Assembly (NCBI GenBank): GCA_963457665.1
Contig: OY735227.1
Span: forward strand, 46,614,093 to 46,678,092
DNA: 64,000 nucleotides
Source: Thysanoteuthis rhombus
Lineage: Eukaryota; Mollusca; Cephalopoda; Oegopsida; Thysanoteuthidae
Direction: 5' to 3'
The notes beneath the pieces were generated by a model. The model had not been told where the DNA came from and did no database searches. It saw nothing but the letters and a program-made list of their open reading frames with translations. Below are positions 32,531 through 43,699 of this stretch, piece after piece; within the stretch, counting starts at the first letter, position 1; each line of letters starts with the position of its first letter. Both the position numbers and the translations under genes were made by a program.

Positions 32531-34975
32531 CTAAAAAAAAGTTATCAACATGGAATTACGCTACAAACTCATTAGAAAATTATAAACCAATAAAAGTTTA
32601 GTAGGGGTGGCTTAATAGTGATCATCAGTACAGCTGGAGTGTATGGTTATATGTATGTGTGAGGTAAGTATGATTGTGCAGTTATATTTATTTATGAGAC
32701 ATAGAATTTTGGGTCTATGGGAGAGGCAAAGTTGTAGGCATAGAAAATGAAAATGGCAAACAGGTCAAGTTACAGCTCGTTAACTTTGAACTAATGTCCT
32801 TGAAAGAGGGATGAATCTACTTCCCCTGGATCATCCCCATTGCCAGATATCTTGACATAATGTTATGTCAGTAGCATGCCATGAAAGTTGATGGAGAAGA
32901 GAGTAAGAGAGTGAAACTTTGCTAAATTATTCTACCATAACTAGCAGCAAAAAGCTGTTACTCTCATAGTTAACCTTGACAGGTGTGACACACACAAGGA
33001 ACATAGATGTGCATGTATTTTAGCAACTTATGAAATCTCTCAATGAAGGCATTTTGAGACAACAACTGTATTGGTTTTCGACAACTTTCAACTCTTATCA
33101 TCATTGCTACTTTATATATATTGAGTAAATCTGAGTGGAATTGCTGTCATCAAGGAATGTTTAAAGTGATGGGGAAGGACAACACAAAAGACATTTCCAG
33201 CGTTAAAGTCATTCATTAAAATCTTGAACTGTAGCTCAAATGTGAGCATTCGAGTACAAAACACACTCAGCTAACACATGATGTGTTTCATAGATCGTTA
33301 CAAAAAGCATTAGAGAAACCATGAAAAAAAGCAAAATATAAAATACATACGCACATCAACAGATGTTTCATACTGGTAGGGTAAAGGGTTGGGGCAGATG
33401 CCTATTTACCTGCTTTTACAGCCTGAGAGAATTATATTCGCCTTGTCAGCTTTATTGGTTCAAAAGATTCAAATCATTTTCTACAATTGTTTGAATGACC
33501 TCAAAAAGACTTTAGGAAAAAACAAAACAAGAACTGTAAGTTCAACAATGCGTCCACCATCCATGGTAGTAGTAGCAAGTGGAGGAAGAGCAGGAGGGAG
33601 AAAAAGATGAGGATTTGTCACTCAAAGATCAGGACCAAGTTTCATATCGATCCAGCATGATACAACTGTGAAAATTGATATTTAGCATAGTTGATGTAGT
33701 AGAAGGAAGAGGAAGGTGAGGATAGTTTACATGAAGCCCTGGACCAAGTTTCAAATCAATCAAACATGATATGATTGGGGATATTGATTTTTAACATATT
33801 AGAGACCGATTGACCACAAAGTGCCTTAAAGAGATGACATATATAAGATTCAAGAGTTGCTAGACTTCATGAAGAATGCAGACAATAATATTTGTTACAA
33901 TGGATATTACTAGGAGAGAGGGGAGAACACTCTGTTGATCAAGGTATGCTGAGCTTGTAAACTGGTCACAGAGATGGTTTCTTTGAAATCCAACTATAAA
34001 TACAATTGAAGAAATCTCTGAGAGTGCATTCATGTATGCACAGCAACTACTTGACAACTAGCCATTATATGACATTTGTCAAATATATTAGTCAGCACAC
34101 AAGGCATTGTTGTGTCAATTTTGAAGTGTTTCAGATCAGTGATTTATGAGGAAAAAAAAAACATCCAAATGGGCAACACTGAAGTGAAGTAATCAAAGAA
34201 CTTCGAAGCCACAGTTTCATATGCCAGACGAAAAATATTTTACATGACTATTATGGCAGTTTGCTCAACACACCATGACGTGCCTCTTTTGAACCGGTGC
34301 TATTCTAGTTAAGTAAATTGGCTTTTACTAGCAAAAATCTTTCAAATCAGGGGAAAGACAGAATTGTTTTCCTGTTGCTTAAGCATATCAAGCTTATCAC
34401 AATACAAGTGAGAGGGTAATAATAAAGGAAGAGAAGGGGTACCATGGAAAATACACAAAGAAAAGGGAAAGTAAAGAAAAAAAATTATTTAGAGGTTTTT
34501 GGTGATTAAATAATTTAGGGTTATTCATTGATTAGAGCAATTATAACTGTTAGTAAATGATAACTTTGTTTTGCTTCCTGTTGCTACTCGTATTTTACCA
34601 CAACCTAGGGTTGGGGGATCCACACTCACCTGGGATGGTTATCATGACAACCCGCCTAACAGCTCCATCACGTTCATAGCAGTGGGCAGGAGGCTCAAAA
34701 ACTTCTTTCAGCTGGACAACCAATTTGTCACCGGTGATAGCATCACGGAAGATCCAGGGGTGACCAACGTAAGTATTGACGTCCACCCAATTCTGTGAGG
34801 GCAATGTCTTATAGCGCACACTAACCCCTTCATGATTCAGCCACACAATATCAACAAGGCGTTGGGTGCAATTGACAAAACGGATATAAGAATGCAAATA
34901 TGAACCCTTGGAACGTAAACGTCTGGAAACCAGGAGGTCCCTGCTGTCTTCTCGCTCATCACTTTCTCCTGCCAT
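32352..34975 (-). CDS. VHL: von Hippel-Lindau protein (two coding exons)
   Basis: Minus-strand exons 34975-34630 and 32530-32352 join in phase 1 to 525 nt, or 174 residues plus TAA. In the known pathway, VHL binds hydroxyproline of HIF-alpha and recruits elongin B/C and cullin 2 for ubiquitination. The beta domain (about residues 28-115) shows IVWLNHEG, VRYKTLPS, TYVGHPWIFRDA and MITIP. The pocket residues equivalent to human W88, Y98, Y112, H115 and W117 are kept; S111 is Thr. The alpha domain starts VYTLKECCLQ, a BC box in which human R161 is Cys and C162 is kept. The second exon starts at the same residue as human exon 3, while human exons 1 and 2 are fused here. Met1 is the first in-frame ATG after an in-frame TAG (35059-35057), and the length is close to the human short (VHL19) form. 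The last ~12 residues depend on the exon reading through a possible donor. Confidence 0.93.
32531..34629 (-). other. VHL intron between beta- and alpha-domain exons
   Basis: 2.1 kb intron on the minus strand with GT-AG ends. It contains a ~115 bp tandem duplication at 33584-33800 and no other recognised element. Confidence 0.85.
33584..33800 (+). repeat. two-unit tandem duplication (~115 bp)
   Basis: Unit 1 has GGACCAAGTTTCATATCGAT and GAAAATTGATATTTAGCATA; unit 2 has GGACCAAGTTTCAAATCAAT and GGATATTGATTTTTAACATA. Both start in a GA-rich stretch. In the VHL intron. Confidence 0.6.
34630..34975 (-). CDS. VHL: VHL coding exon 1 (beta domain)
   Basis: The exon encodes residues 1-115 and ends CCA G|GTGAGT on the minus strand (donor at 34629-34624). 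The transcribed exon probably extends up to about 35068, where a T-rich acceptor ending CCACAG is visible. The open frame can be read up to 35056 but has no ATG before 34975. The start context has G at +4 but C at -3. Confidence 0.92.
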
Positions 34976-35046
34976 TGGGACAGGTGCCTGTATTTGGGGC
35001 CGGGGCTCAAGAAATTTGAGGTTGGGGGAGGAAAGTGGAGGTACAT
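34840..35046 (-). promoter_or_regulatory. overlapping upstream ORF in VHL leader
   Basis: An ATG at 35046 (minus strand), 71 nt before the proposed VHL start and in another frame, opens a 68-codon ORF that overlaps the VHL start at 34975. Its context is weak (T at -3, T at +4). It could lower VHL translation if the leader is as inferred. It shows no protein homology I recognise. Confidence 0.35.
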
Positions 35047-35683
35047 TCACTGGATTCTATTTCAAGTCCTGTGGATTTGAAAAAAAATTGAGGACAGATT
35101 TTAGTAAAGACAAAAATTGAAATGACATTCTGAAATTTAGAGTCATTTTGAGAATAATTCATACAGTTCATACTAACTTGGACATTTTCAGTTATTTTGC
35201 CACATAAATATTCAGTTAGTTCCTTTCTTTTCTTCTTTAAATTGATTAGTTTTTTTCTTGAACAAATTTGGTTCCTTCTCATTGGTTGGTTATATCTATG
35301 CTCTTATCCCAGAGAAAATACAGTATCATATGGTTGAGTGAGTGACACCACTTTGGGTGCTTCTAGCCTCTATTTCACTCATTCTAAATCGCAAAGAACT
35401 AGCTGAGATTAAGGAACTTCGATATGTTAAGCCTGGGCAGGATGGTTGATTTCATAGCCAGCATAAAATCACTTTGTTCAATTTAATTAAAGTTTGAATG
35501 CCAAGGTGTCTATCATAATCTTGAGTTGGTACTTCTGAAAAGATAATTTTAGATAAGAAATCTATTTCTTTAGATTTTTTTGTAGATAATTAGTTCTGGT
35601 ACATGCACGAGCTATGGTGATTCATTTATGAGAGGTACGGATATTTATTACTTAGGTTAGTATGTCACAAGGTAACAGCTGTT

Positions 35684-35766
35684 GGGCAACCTGTGAGGAT
35701 CAAACCAACTTGTGTCCGCAATAGTAATGACGATTAGCTTGCTAACCACCACTCTACGGGGAAGTT
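35684..35766 (-). mobile_element. tRNA-derived SINE head
   Basis: The minus strand reads AGAGTGGTGGTTAGCAAGC, then GTTGGTTTGATCCTC at B-box spacing. Stems are imperfect. Confidence 0.45.
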
Positions 35767-38700
35767 CTTAAAAATGAAGCTTTGTCATTAGTGACAAAAT
35801 ACGAACAGGTTTTCAGCTTTCTTGAACAATTTCTCGACACATCTATACACATACATTCATGCGATCATAAATGAAAACTTCTACAACGGTGATTCCTAAA
35901 GTTTGTGCTTGTCCCCCCCCTCTTTGGGACACTGGAAGGGAAAATGTGGTGAGGGACAAAGAATAGAAATCAATACCTCAACATCAAGTCAGATGTCACA
36001 TTCAATCATTTTCATAATAAATCAAGTACTTTGATACTTTTATACAATTGATTTTTTTGGCTCTAAAAATAAATGTTTAAAATGAAGTGAAAATTCATTG
36101 GTGCTGCTGAAGTATATGAGAGTGGCAGTCAGGAAGGTTTGGGAAACATTGGTTTATAACAACAAACATAAATCACATAGAATTCAAAAGAAAAAGGATA
36201 TGAGAGTTCCCCATGAAATACACAAAATTATACAAATTCTTGACAATGAACTTCAGTTTGTTTTAAAATCATGACAATGAGACTTTGTGAGGAGTGTAGA
36301 TTTTAATAAAAGTCTGAAATGTATCAGATACATTGTTGGTAACATATTTAATAAGCATAGATCACATTAAATCAGGGTGGTTCATTTTTTGTGACCTCAA
36401 AATAATAAATAAATGTGGGACAAAGTCTTATTCACACAAACACATATTGACTCAAGAGAGTGAAAGAGACTGCACAAATCTTATAAGCCATTGTTAGTGA
36501 TTTTGAATATTGGATGGGGCTTTATACAGTCTAAAGTTCTGAATGAAATAGTGTCTTATTTCCCAAACTCTTACTTTATTTATACAAAGTTTGTGTTTAC
36601 CAGACTTCATCATCAGGTAGAAGTGAAGTATCTGATAATACTTGATTGAAAGAAATCTGTACTTAATATACAATTACTGTACCAAACCATTGATCCAATT
36701 AATAGTTCAGATTTCTCACCAGCCACTGAGAATTCTTCTACATCAGGGGTGGCAAACCTTTTTGAGAGCCCCTGCCCACATTGGTGATAAGCTTCTTAAA
36801 ATAATCCCCTCACATACCCATTGAAATTTGGGAGCATTGTATCCAGATTATCAAAATCAACCTGATCTCAAGAAAAGTGATCAGAAATCATCTTTCAGTC
36901 AGATAAAACTTAATCAAGGAAGGAAGGTTTATGAATAAAAATCCTGCCAACTTTCAATTTTAAAAGTAGATGTGGAGTTATCATTGACTATAAAAAGTAT
37001 GAATGTACAACGTATTGATAAATAACATTCACAAACGATGTTATTCCCAATCTTAAGATACCATTCTATAGATTAGCACAACAATATGGCATTAGTATTC
37101 AGAATGAAGAGTGGGAGCCTTCAAGGTGGGATTTGACTTCTGATAGAGTCTCAGAGTACCACTAGGGGGGGGGAAGAATAGATAAATAGAACAAGAAAAT
37201 TTATAAATTCTAAAAATAAACAAAATTAGTTTAATATGTGTTAACTTTGATGAATATACAAGGATTATATTATATTCTAGGACAAATGTTACTTGATATA
37301 GCATCATGTGACAATAGCGTGTGTGATTTATTTACATAGATGATATCAGAGAAAACCTCAGTTTCAAATCAAATATTCTATGCCAGGGAAAAAGAGATCT
37401 TTTGAAACTACAACACAGTGGGCCCAGAATGCTAAAATTTTGGAAATAGGCTCATATTGATAGATTGGTAAGTCATATAAACATGGTTGATACTTTCTTG
37501 GATGCGTATGAAGGAGATGAATACATGGGAGCCAGGTTCTAATTTTTCTTAAAAACGATGTATAATACAATACCTCGGATTCAATCTACAAAAAGTTCTC
37601 CAACAAACATATCATTTCCTGGGATGATTAAATAAGTGACTGTGTGAACAAATAGTGTGATCATTAAGCTCTACATCCTCTACGAAATTTTGTGGGTTGT
37701 GTGTGTGTGATTTGATTTTGAATGCCAGGGTCTGAACGCTCCAGCAGTTTAGATTTAACATCAGTCAATTTTTCAACTGGAGAAGATTTTTGGCAGAGAA
37801 ATTGAAGAGAGTTTCTAATGTTTTTATTGTTGGCCTCTAAACACCCTTCTCCTAGACCATAACCATCATTCCAAGTAATCTATTCAACTGAGTGATATAT
37901 TGTACTGTCTAAAGCATGATTCAATTCTCAGAATTCAAATTAGGCTCTCGTGAAAAGTGCTGAGAGTATAATCTTAAATAAACAGTTTCTGATTAATCTT
38001 TTTCTGAAAATAAAAGGTTTGATGTGATATTTTGAGCACTTTTCAAGATATTCTATCCTTTGTATGAAAATTTTCAGTAATTTTAGTTGAAAGAAAAAAA
38101 AAAAAAAAGAAACAAAATTTTTTTTCAAAAACTTAGGATGATTTTTCTGAAAAAATGGTTAGTTACTTGATAGGAATTGATATATTTTTTTTCAGTATAG
38201 TCCAAGTTAATTTTATATCAGAAATTCATAAAGTTGATTCGATTACCCACCCATTCAGAGCATCAACTATTTCAAACCTACATTTAGGGATGAAATCAAG
38301 CTCTTCTTAATCTGATAATGAAAGTGTTTGAAATTGAGATTTTGGACCAACAAAATGAAATAACTTTTGTAATAAACCAGCTAAGGAGTCATTTTTTTCG
38401 GAATGTTTTGAGAAATTTTCCGCAGATCAAATATAGACCAATGACATAATGTATGGGAAAACTTGATTTTTCTTGGCTATTTCCATCTCTTGGCTCATTA
38501 TGGCAAACCTAAATTCAAATTGAGTCAGATCGAATGAATTCTGAACATGGAAAAAAAAAAAACAAACAAAAAACAAAACTAAAACAACTGTATTGGTTAG
38601 TACAAGTAAAGAAATGCAGTCATTACTTTTGATTGTGGTCTCAATCGTGAGCTAAGTTCACTGTACAGTTGGCAGTCCCAGGAATGACGTATGTTATGTA

Positions 38701-39489
38701 GTATAACAGGAATATTGGTGGTATTGGTGGTTATAAATTGCTCACTGGTCGAAATACATGGTAGTTTTGGCACAATGTAGGGAAGCTGGTTCCAATAGTA
38801 AAATTTCATACCCTTGAACACTCAATGTTTAAAATGGTGCACAAATAAAAAGAAATAAGAAAATTAATACCAGAAAAACTGAAGTAAATATGTAAATAAT
38901 ATTGCTATTACTTAGAATAAATCAACAAGTAAATTTTTAAAATTTTGTCCACCGTTTTCAACATTGCGGGTGCAATGGTGTGAAACTTTACCATTGGGTT
39001 TCACCTTCCCAACATTGTACTGTAGTTTTTTTCTATAGGTGTGAAAAACTGCCATTACACAGTGTTAATTTGTGAGACAGCATTATATAAGAATATATCC
39101 ACAATTAGACTTTACTTTTGTCATACAATCCATCACATGGTGCAACAATGTCAAGCGATATCATGACACATAAGACCTCGAGCATGAAAGAAGTCTTTTG
39201 CAGAGTTTCAGATGGAGCAATAATTGCCAAGGAACATACTGATGGCTTTTGAGTGAAGAAGGTCAAGTATCAGGATTTAATAGAGGCGGGTTATGTTAAG
39301 GGGTGACTTAGCCTTTAGTATATGGGTTTCTGGTACATTTGGGTGGGTAGAATCCCATTTCACCTATTGTCGAAATCCACAAAAAAAAAAATCACTGAAA
39401 TTCATTGACAGGTTTGGGCAAAATATCATGTAGACAAACATGAAATTTTGGTGATATTAGTTGGTTTTGACATAACTATAACACCAAGA

Positions 39490-40145
39490 AGGTAATTGTG
39501 CAGTGATCTGCTGCAAAATTCAATCAGTTATTCCATAGTACTATCCATCCTTCCATAAAATGTCATTGAAATTCATCAAGAACTTTTGGAGATATTGTGT
39601 ATGCAGAAATGTATGAAAAACAAAAAAATGCTAAGATATCACTCTAAAAACAAATTCCTGAATTCATCCCAAAATGTAATCACTTATGACTAAATTTCAT
39701 TGAAATTCATTGAGAATGTTTGAGATATTGTATGGATAGACAATGAACAGAGAAGAAAAACTAGCAACCTCATCATTTTCTTCTGTTTATAGCAAAGCAT
39801 CTCTGCTGTTAGTCTTACCTGGAATAGAGCGACCGATAACATTATAAGTTGCCAAAAAGGGATTTATTTTGTTTTCGAACGTACGGTACTTGTTGAACCC
39901 TATCCTTCTTTAAAAACAAACATAATTCCATCACTTCAGTGTCTTACAATAAATAACTAGGAAGCACTCAGAGAGCTCATACCTCTACCAACACTGCACA
40001 CTAACTCAATCGGAAAATAAAAAATCCAGTATCCGCTCCAAAATTTAATCACATCTTTCTTAGCCCATGGCCCACTCTTACACATACCTAATTAAAATTA
40101 ATTTAGAACTTTATATCGACATATCGTGTGGATGAAAATACGTAA
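39490..40145 (+). repeat. further copies of the 11.4-12.4 kb repeat
   Basis: Units around 39510-39620, 39650-39760 and 40020-40145 show AAAATTCAATCA, TTCCATAAAATGTCATTG, AAATTCATTGAGAATG and CCATGGCCCACTCTTAC. Confidence 0.55.
39819..39900 (-). other. possible 5' noncoding exon of VHL
   Basis: A full-consensus donor CCAG|GTAAGA is seen on the minus strand (exon edge 39819). Spliced to the acceptor at 35068, it would create a short upstream ORF of 11 codons that ends at the TAG at 35059. The upper edge of the exon is not visible. This rests on the donor alone. Confidence 0.25.
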
Positions 40146-42059
40146 AGAAAGACGAGGGTGGTGGTAAAAAAATGATGGAGACAAAACTGAAGACGAATAC
40201 TTTATAGGAGAGAAAAATAAATTTTTCGCGTTTCCAAACCATGAGACCTTCCTTTCCTCCGCTGGAAAATTGTCAATTTTGGGGGAAAAAAAATTAAAAG
40301 GTTTTAGACAGGGGTTCTGATAACCATGTAACTAATGCGAAATTGGGCACGTACTTTCCACCATTTTTACAGAAATATGCTGTACGTAAACTTCCCTTAT
40401 TGGAGAGATGTTATCTTAGAGACACGGATTCTGAGTTCTGGGGACAAGAAGGCTACTTCTTAACTAAAGCATCCTTCAAAGTACTTGTTTCGTAGGATCT
40501 TTCTCGAAGAAGAAAGACACTATTTTCTGCAAAGGACGGCTGATAAGGCAAATAAATTGAGTCATTTGAAGGAAACAATTTTATACATGTTCTTTTTTAT
40601 TTCCTGAACTTCATTCCATTATTTGTCTGGGCTTTTTTCAATTTCTATTTTTATACAATAATTCATGTTCAGACAAGTAACCGCATACTTCGAGGCTATC
40701 TCTTCGTGAAGATGGCGGTAAATAAATATATATATATATATGTCACACCGTATATAACCCCACCTAAAACCTTTGAGAAATTAACTTTTTCCCCAAACTG
40801 ACAAATTCCAAGAGGAAGTGCCAAATAATGTATTATATCTAAATTATTTATTCTTCATTACTGGCAACATTTATTTCAGTTTTGATTTTACGGCTTCAAA
40901 AGAAGCTTTAAATGTGGAGGACAAAAAAGTCAGTTCAAGTAAATTCTAAAAAGAAAAAAGAAAGATAAAAAGGTAAACAAAATGATTTTTAGATCATAAA
41001 TGAATACTATTTAAGTATTTTCCAAAATCCAATTCAACTGAATTTTCATTTTTCCCTGTGGTTATCAAATTTTTATTTCATTAAACAATTTTTTTAAAGA
41101 CATCAACATTCAATTATTTTAATAAAATGAGGTCGCTTCTCCAATTTATTGTCCCCAAATTTGATTCACTTCAAAAAGGTATATTTTACGTCGGGTGACC
41201 TCAGCTACAAACAAATCAATTAATCCAAAGAAATAACAAACTACTGTTTTTCTTTCATTGAACTTCCACACACTCGCTCATTCGATGTTAAAATATGGCG
41301 CACTAAAGTTGTGCATCGTGTTAAACATCGAGTGAGCTAAACTTTAAAATTCAGAATTGGGTCCATTTTCCCAACATCCCTTTTTCAATAGACAAAATAA
41401 AGAAATACACAAGTTTCAATTGAATTAAAAAAAAATCTACGTTGACCGGCGTAAGAGGAAAAAAAGCGACTTTTAGAAAGGAGACAAATTTGGGTCCAAG
41501 GAATTGTATAAGAGCCAAAATGAGTTTTAAGTTCAACAAAAAAGCAACTTACTTTTAAATTCATTTTGTAGCAGACAACTGTTTGATTATTACCGATTAA
41601 TTCATTTTTTGATTTATAAAAACTTCTAAAGAACGAGTTAATTTTTTTCAAAGCAGTTTTGAAGAAAAGTCACAACAAAAACAATAAACAATTGAAGATA
41701 TTTTTTTGTTCAACAAAATAAGTCTTCAATTTTCTCTTCTCTTATAATTCAAATACTTTCAATTTTAAAATATGAGCATTCAATAACATTTTGTTTAACG
41801 AAGTAAAAAAGTTGAAAGGAATTCAAAACAAAATTAAAAAATTAGTTTTTTCCTTAAACCTTTTTTCCGGTGACGTCGGCATTGTTGTTTTTTTTGTATT
41901 TCCTCCACTTTGACTGTCATTCCTCAAATAATCTCAGATGTAATTAAGGACAATGAAGAAAAGGATTCATTTATCGATTCTATCCGATAAATGACATTAT
42001 TGAAAAAAAAAAGAAAAAAGAATATAAAACAGAAATAAATAAATCCGATAGGAACTGTT

Positions 42060-42135
42060 CCTCTTCAAACCGGATGTTTAATGTTTGCAAAGCTCTCTAC
42101 GCATGCGTTACGGAATGGAACAACTTCCGCTATTT
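42060..42135. promoter_or_regulatory. possible promoter-like motif cluster
   Basis: Within 75 bp: ACCGGATGT (ETS-like), the palindrome ACGCATGCGT (NRF1-like half sites) and ACTTCCGCT (ETS-like on the other strand), in locally CpG-richer sequence. No adjoining first exon was recognised. A YY1-like AAGATGGCGG lies at about 40709. Confidence 0.3.
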
Positions 42136-43244
42136 TATATTGAATTTTCTTACGGAGCACATGGCTGGTTGGGTAGAATGCTCATCGCATAAAGACGTTT
42201 GTACGAATTACTTCAAAATCATTAAAATAAATAGTCTGCGTTCATGGGAACTAGGTGTACAGTAATGTCTCCATTAGTAGATAAATGGGTTGAATGATAA
42301 TTTTAATAAACTTTTATACTTTTTAGAGCACCTGCATGCCTCTTGTAGCCCCTCAATGCTTGTTAAACACTGCCATAGGTTCATGAACGTCAAAGAAAAG
42401 ATTACTCAATACTTTTGCGTACTTGAAGAAGGTTTTCGCACATTTTCAAATCTTGCTTACATTTATGTCAACAAAATACTTCTAATCTGCGATGATTGAG
42501 GACTGAGTCAGAGAAATTGAATTCTGATTTTAAAAATCTTTCAAAAATATAATTGACAAAATAAAATTTCTCCAAAATCAGTCAACCCCTTCATTCAATT
42601 CCATGAAATATCTCAGAAATTATTGGAACCATTAGTTTGGGAATCTTACTTTTTAAAATATAAAGCAACTCTAGGCCTTTATGAAACTTGAGGAATTTTA
42701 CCAAGTCATGATCTTTCTTTTACCATCTGAGAATATATTCAAAAGAAAAAATAATAAAAAATACTGATAAGAATTATTTTTCTTTTTATTGAAATGATAT
42801 TGTTTACTGATATTATTGCCTTTATTTTTTGATAATCTTTCAACTACCGATGTCATAAACCATTTCGTGACACACAATGACATTTTTGGGAAAAAAAAAT
42901 CATGATAAAAAAATGGAAGAGAAGAAATCGCTACCACAATGACCGACAATTCATGGTGACCTTGAAAAAGGATCGTTTTCATTTACAAATGGATGCTACA
43001 TATAGTTGACAAGGGACAAACTAATGAAAGAAATACGTTCGGTGTTATGAATTCGATCTCCATCGAATTTGTAAATATCTACAGAAATATTCTAACCATT
43101 CGCTAAATATTCGGTGTATTACCCATCACTTTCTACCGACACTGATTTCGTGGGAAGCCATTCGGGAAGATATAGCGACCAAAAATGATTCTTCAGTTTT
43201 TAAACTGATCTGGCTAGCTATGTATCAGGCGTAGATGTTGTATC

Positions 43245-43579
43245 AGTAGAGCCATTGGGCTGAAATTTCAAACATTTACCTCTTATGCATAGAAAAAGAC
43301 AAACATTTTCCCCTTAAATAGATTCTTTAACTGGGGTTCAATTTGCAATGTAAATTTATACTAAATTGATCCTCATTTTGTGCCCAGCAGCATTCACACC
43401 AGTTTTGAATGAAAATTCGGAACTTGTTTTAGTTATTACTGCCCATCAAAAGGCGAGAGAGGTGACTTATTCATTCTTCATCTCTTTTTCCAATTTTTCA
43501 ATTGATCACCCCTAACACAGCATGCTGCCAAAGGACGTTGGTTGCATGACAATTTATATTGAATGACTAACAACACCTG
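43245..43579 (-). repeat. dispersed repeat R1, copy 4
   Basis: Reverse orientation: ACATTTACCTCTTATGC, GCCCATCAAAAGGCGAGAGA and GAATGACTAACAACACCTG, followed directly by a (TTTA)n run. Confidence 0.75.
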
Positions 43580-43615
43580 TTTATTTATTTATTTATTCAT
43601 TTATTTATTTATTTT
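43579..43615. repeat. (TTTA)n microsatellite
   Basis: TTTA units with one TTCA interruption, directly after R1 copy 4. A similar run is at 2737-2761. Confidence 0.95.
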
Positions 43616-43699
43616 ACTGGCGATGTATAGATGTGATCATGTTGGTTCAATTACTGAATTTTATACCCATAAACAGTAAGGTTCACATAGTCATTATTC

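Larger units (their letters stand above)
35069..43244. other. upstream of VHL, no gene confirmed
   Basis: Holds a tRNA-derived SINE (35.7 kb), dispersed repeats (39.5-40.1 kb), a candidate 5' exon donor (39819) and a motif cluster at 42.1 kb. A CAGGGGTGGCAAACCTTTTT-like start at about 36745 resembles the end of a hAT element but no partner end was found. Confidence 0.55.

Noticed and set aside
34571-34798. Open frame on the plus strand over VHL exon 1
   Set aside because: It is antisense to the conserved VHL beta domain; the minus frame has the homology and splice sites.
36742-36835. hAT transposon end (CAGGGGTGGCAAACC...)
   Set aside because: The start looks right but no matching inverted end or 8 bp duplication was found; similar weak starts at 31459 and 54540 were also left out.
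38950-39070. Small hairpin (GGTGTGAAAC...GGTTTCACC)
   Set aside because: Arms under 10 bp; not distinguishable from chance.
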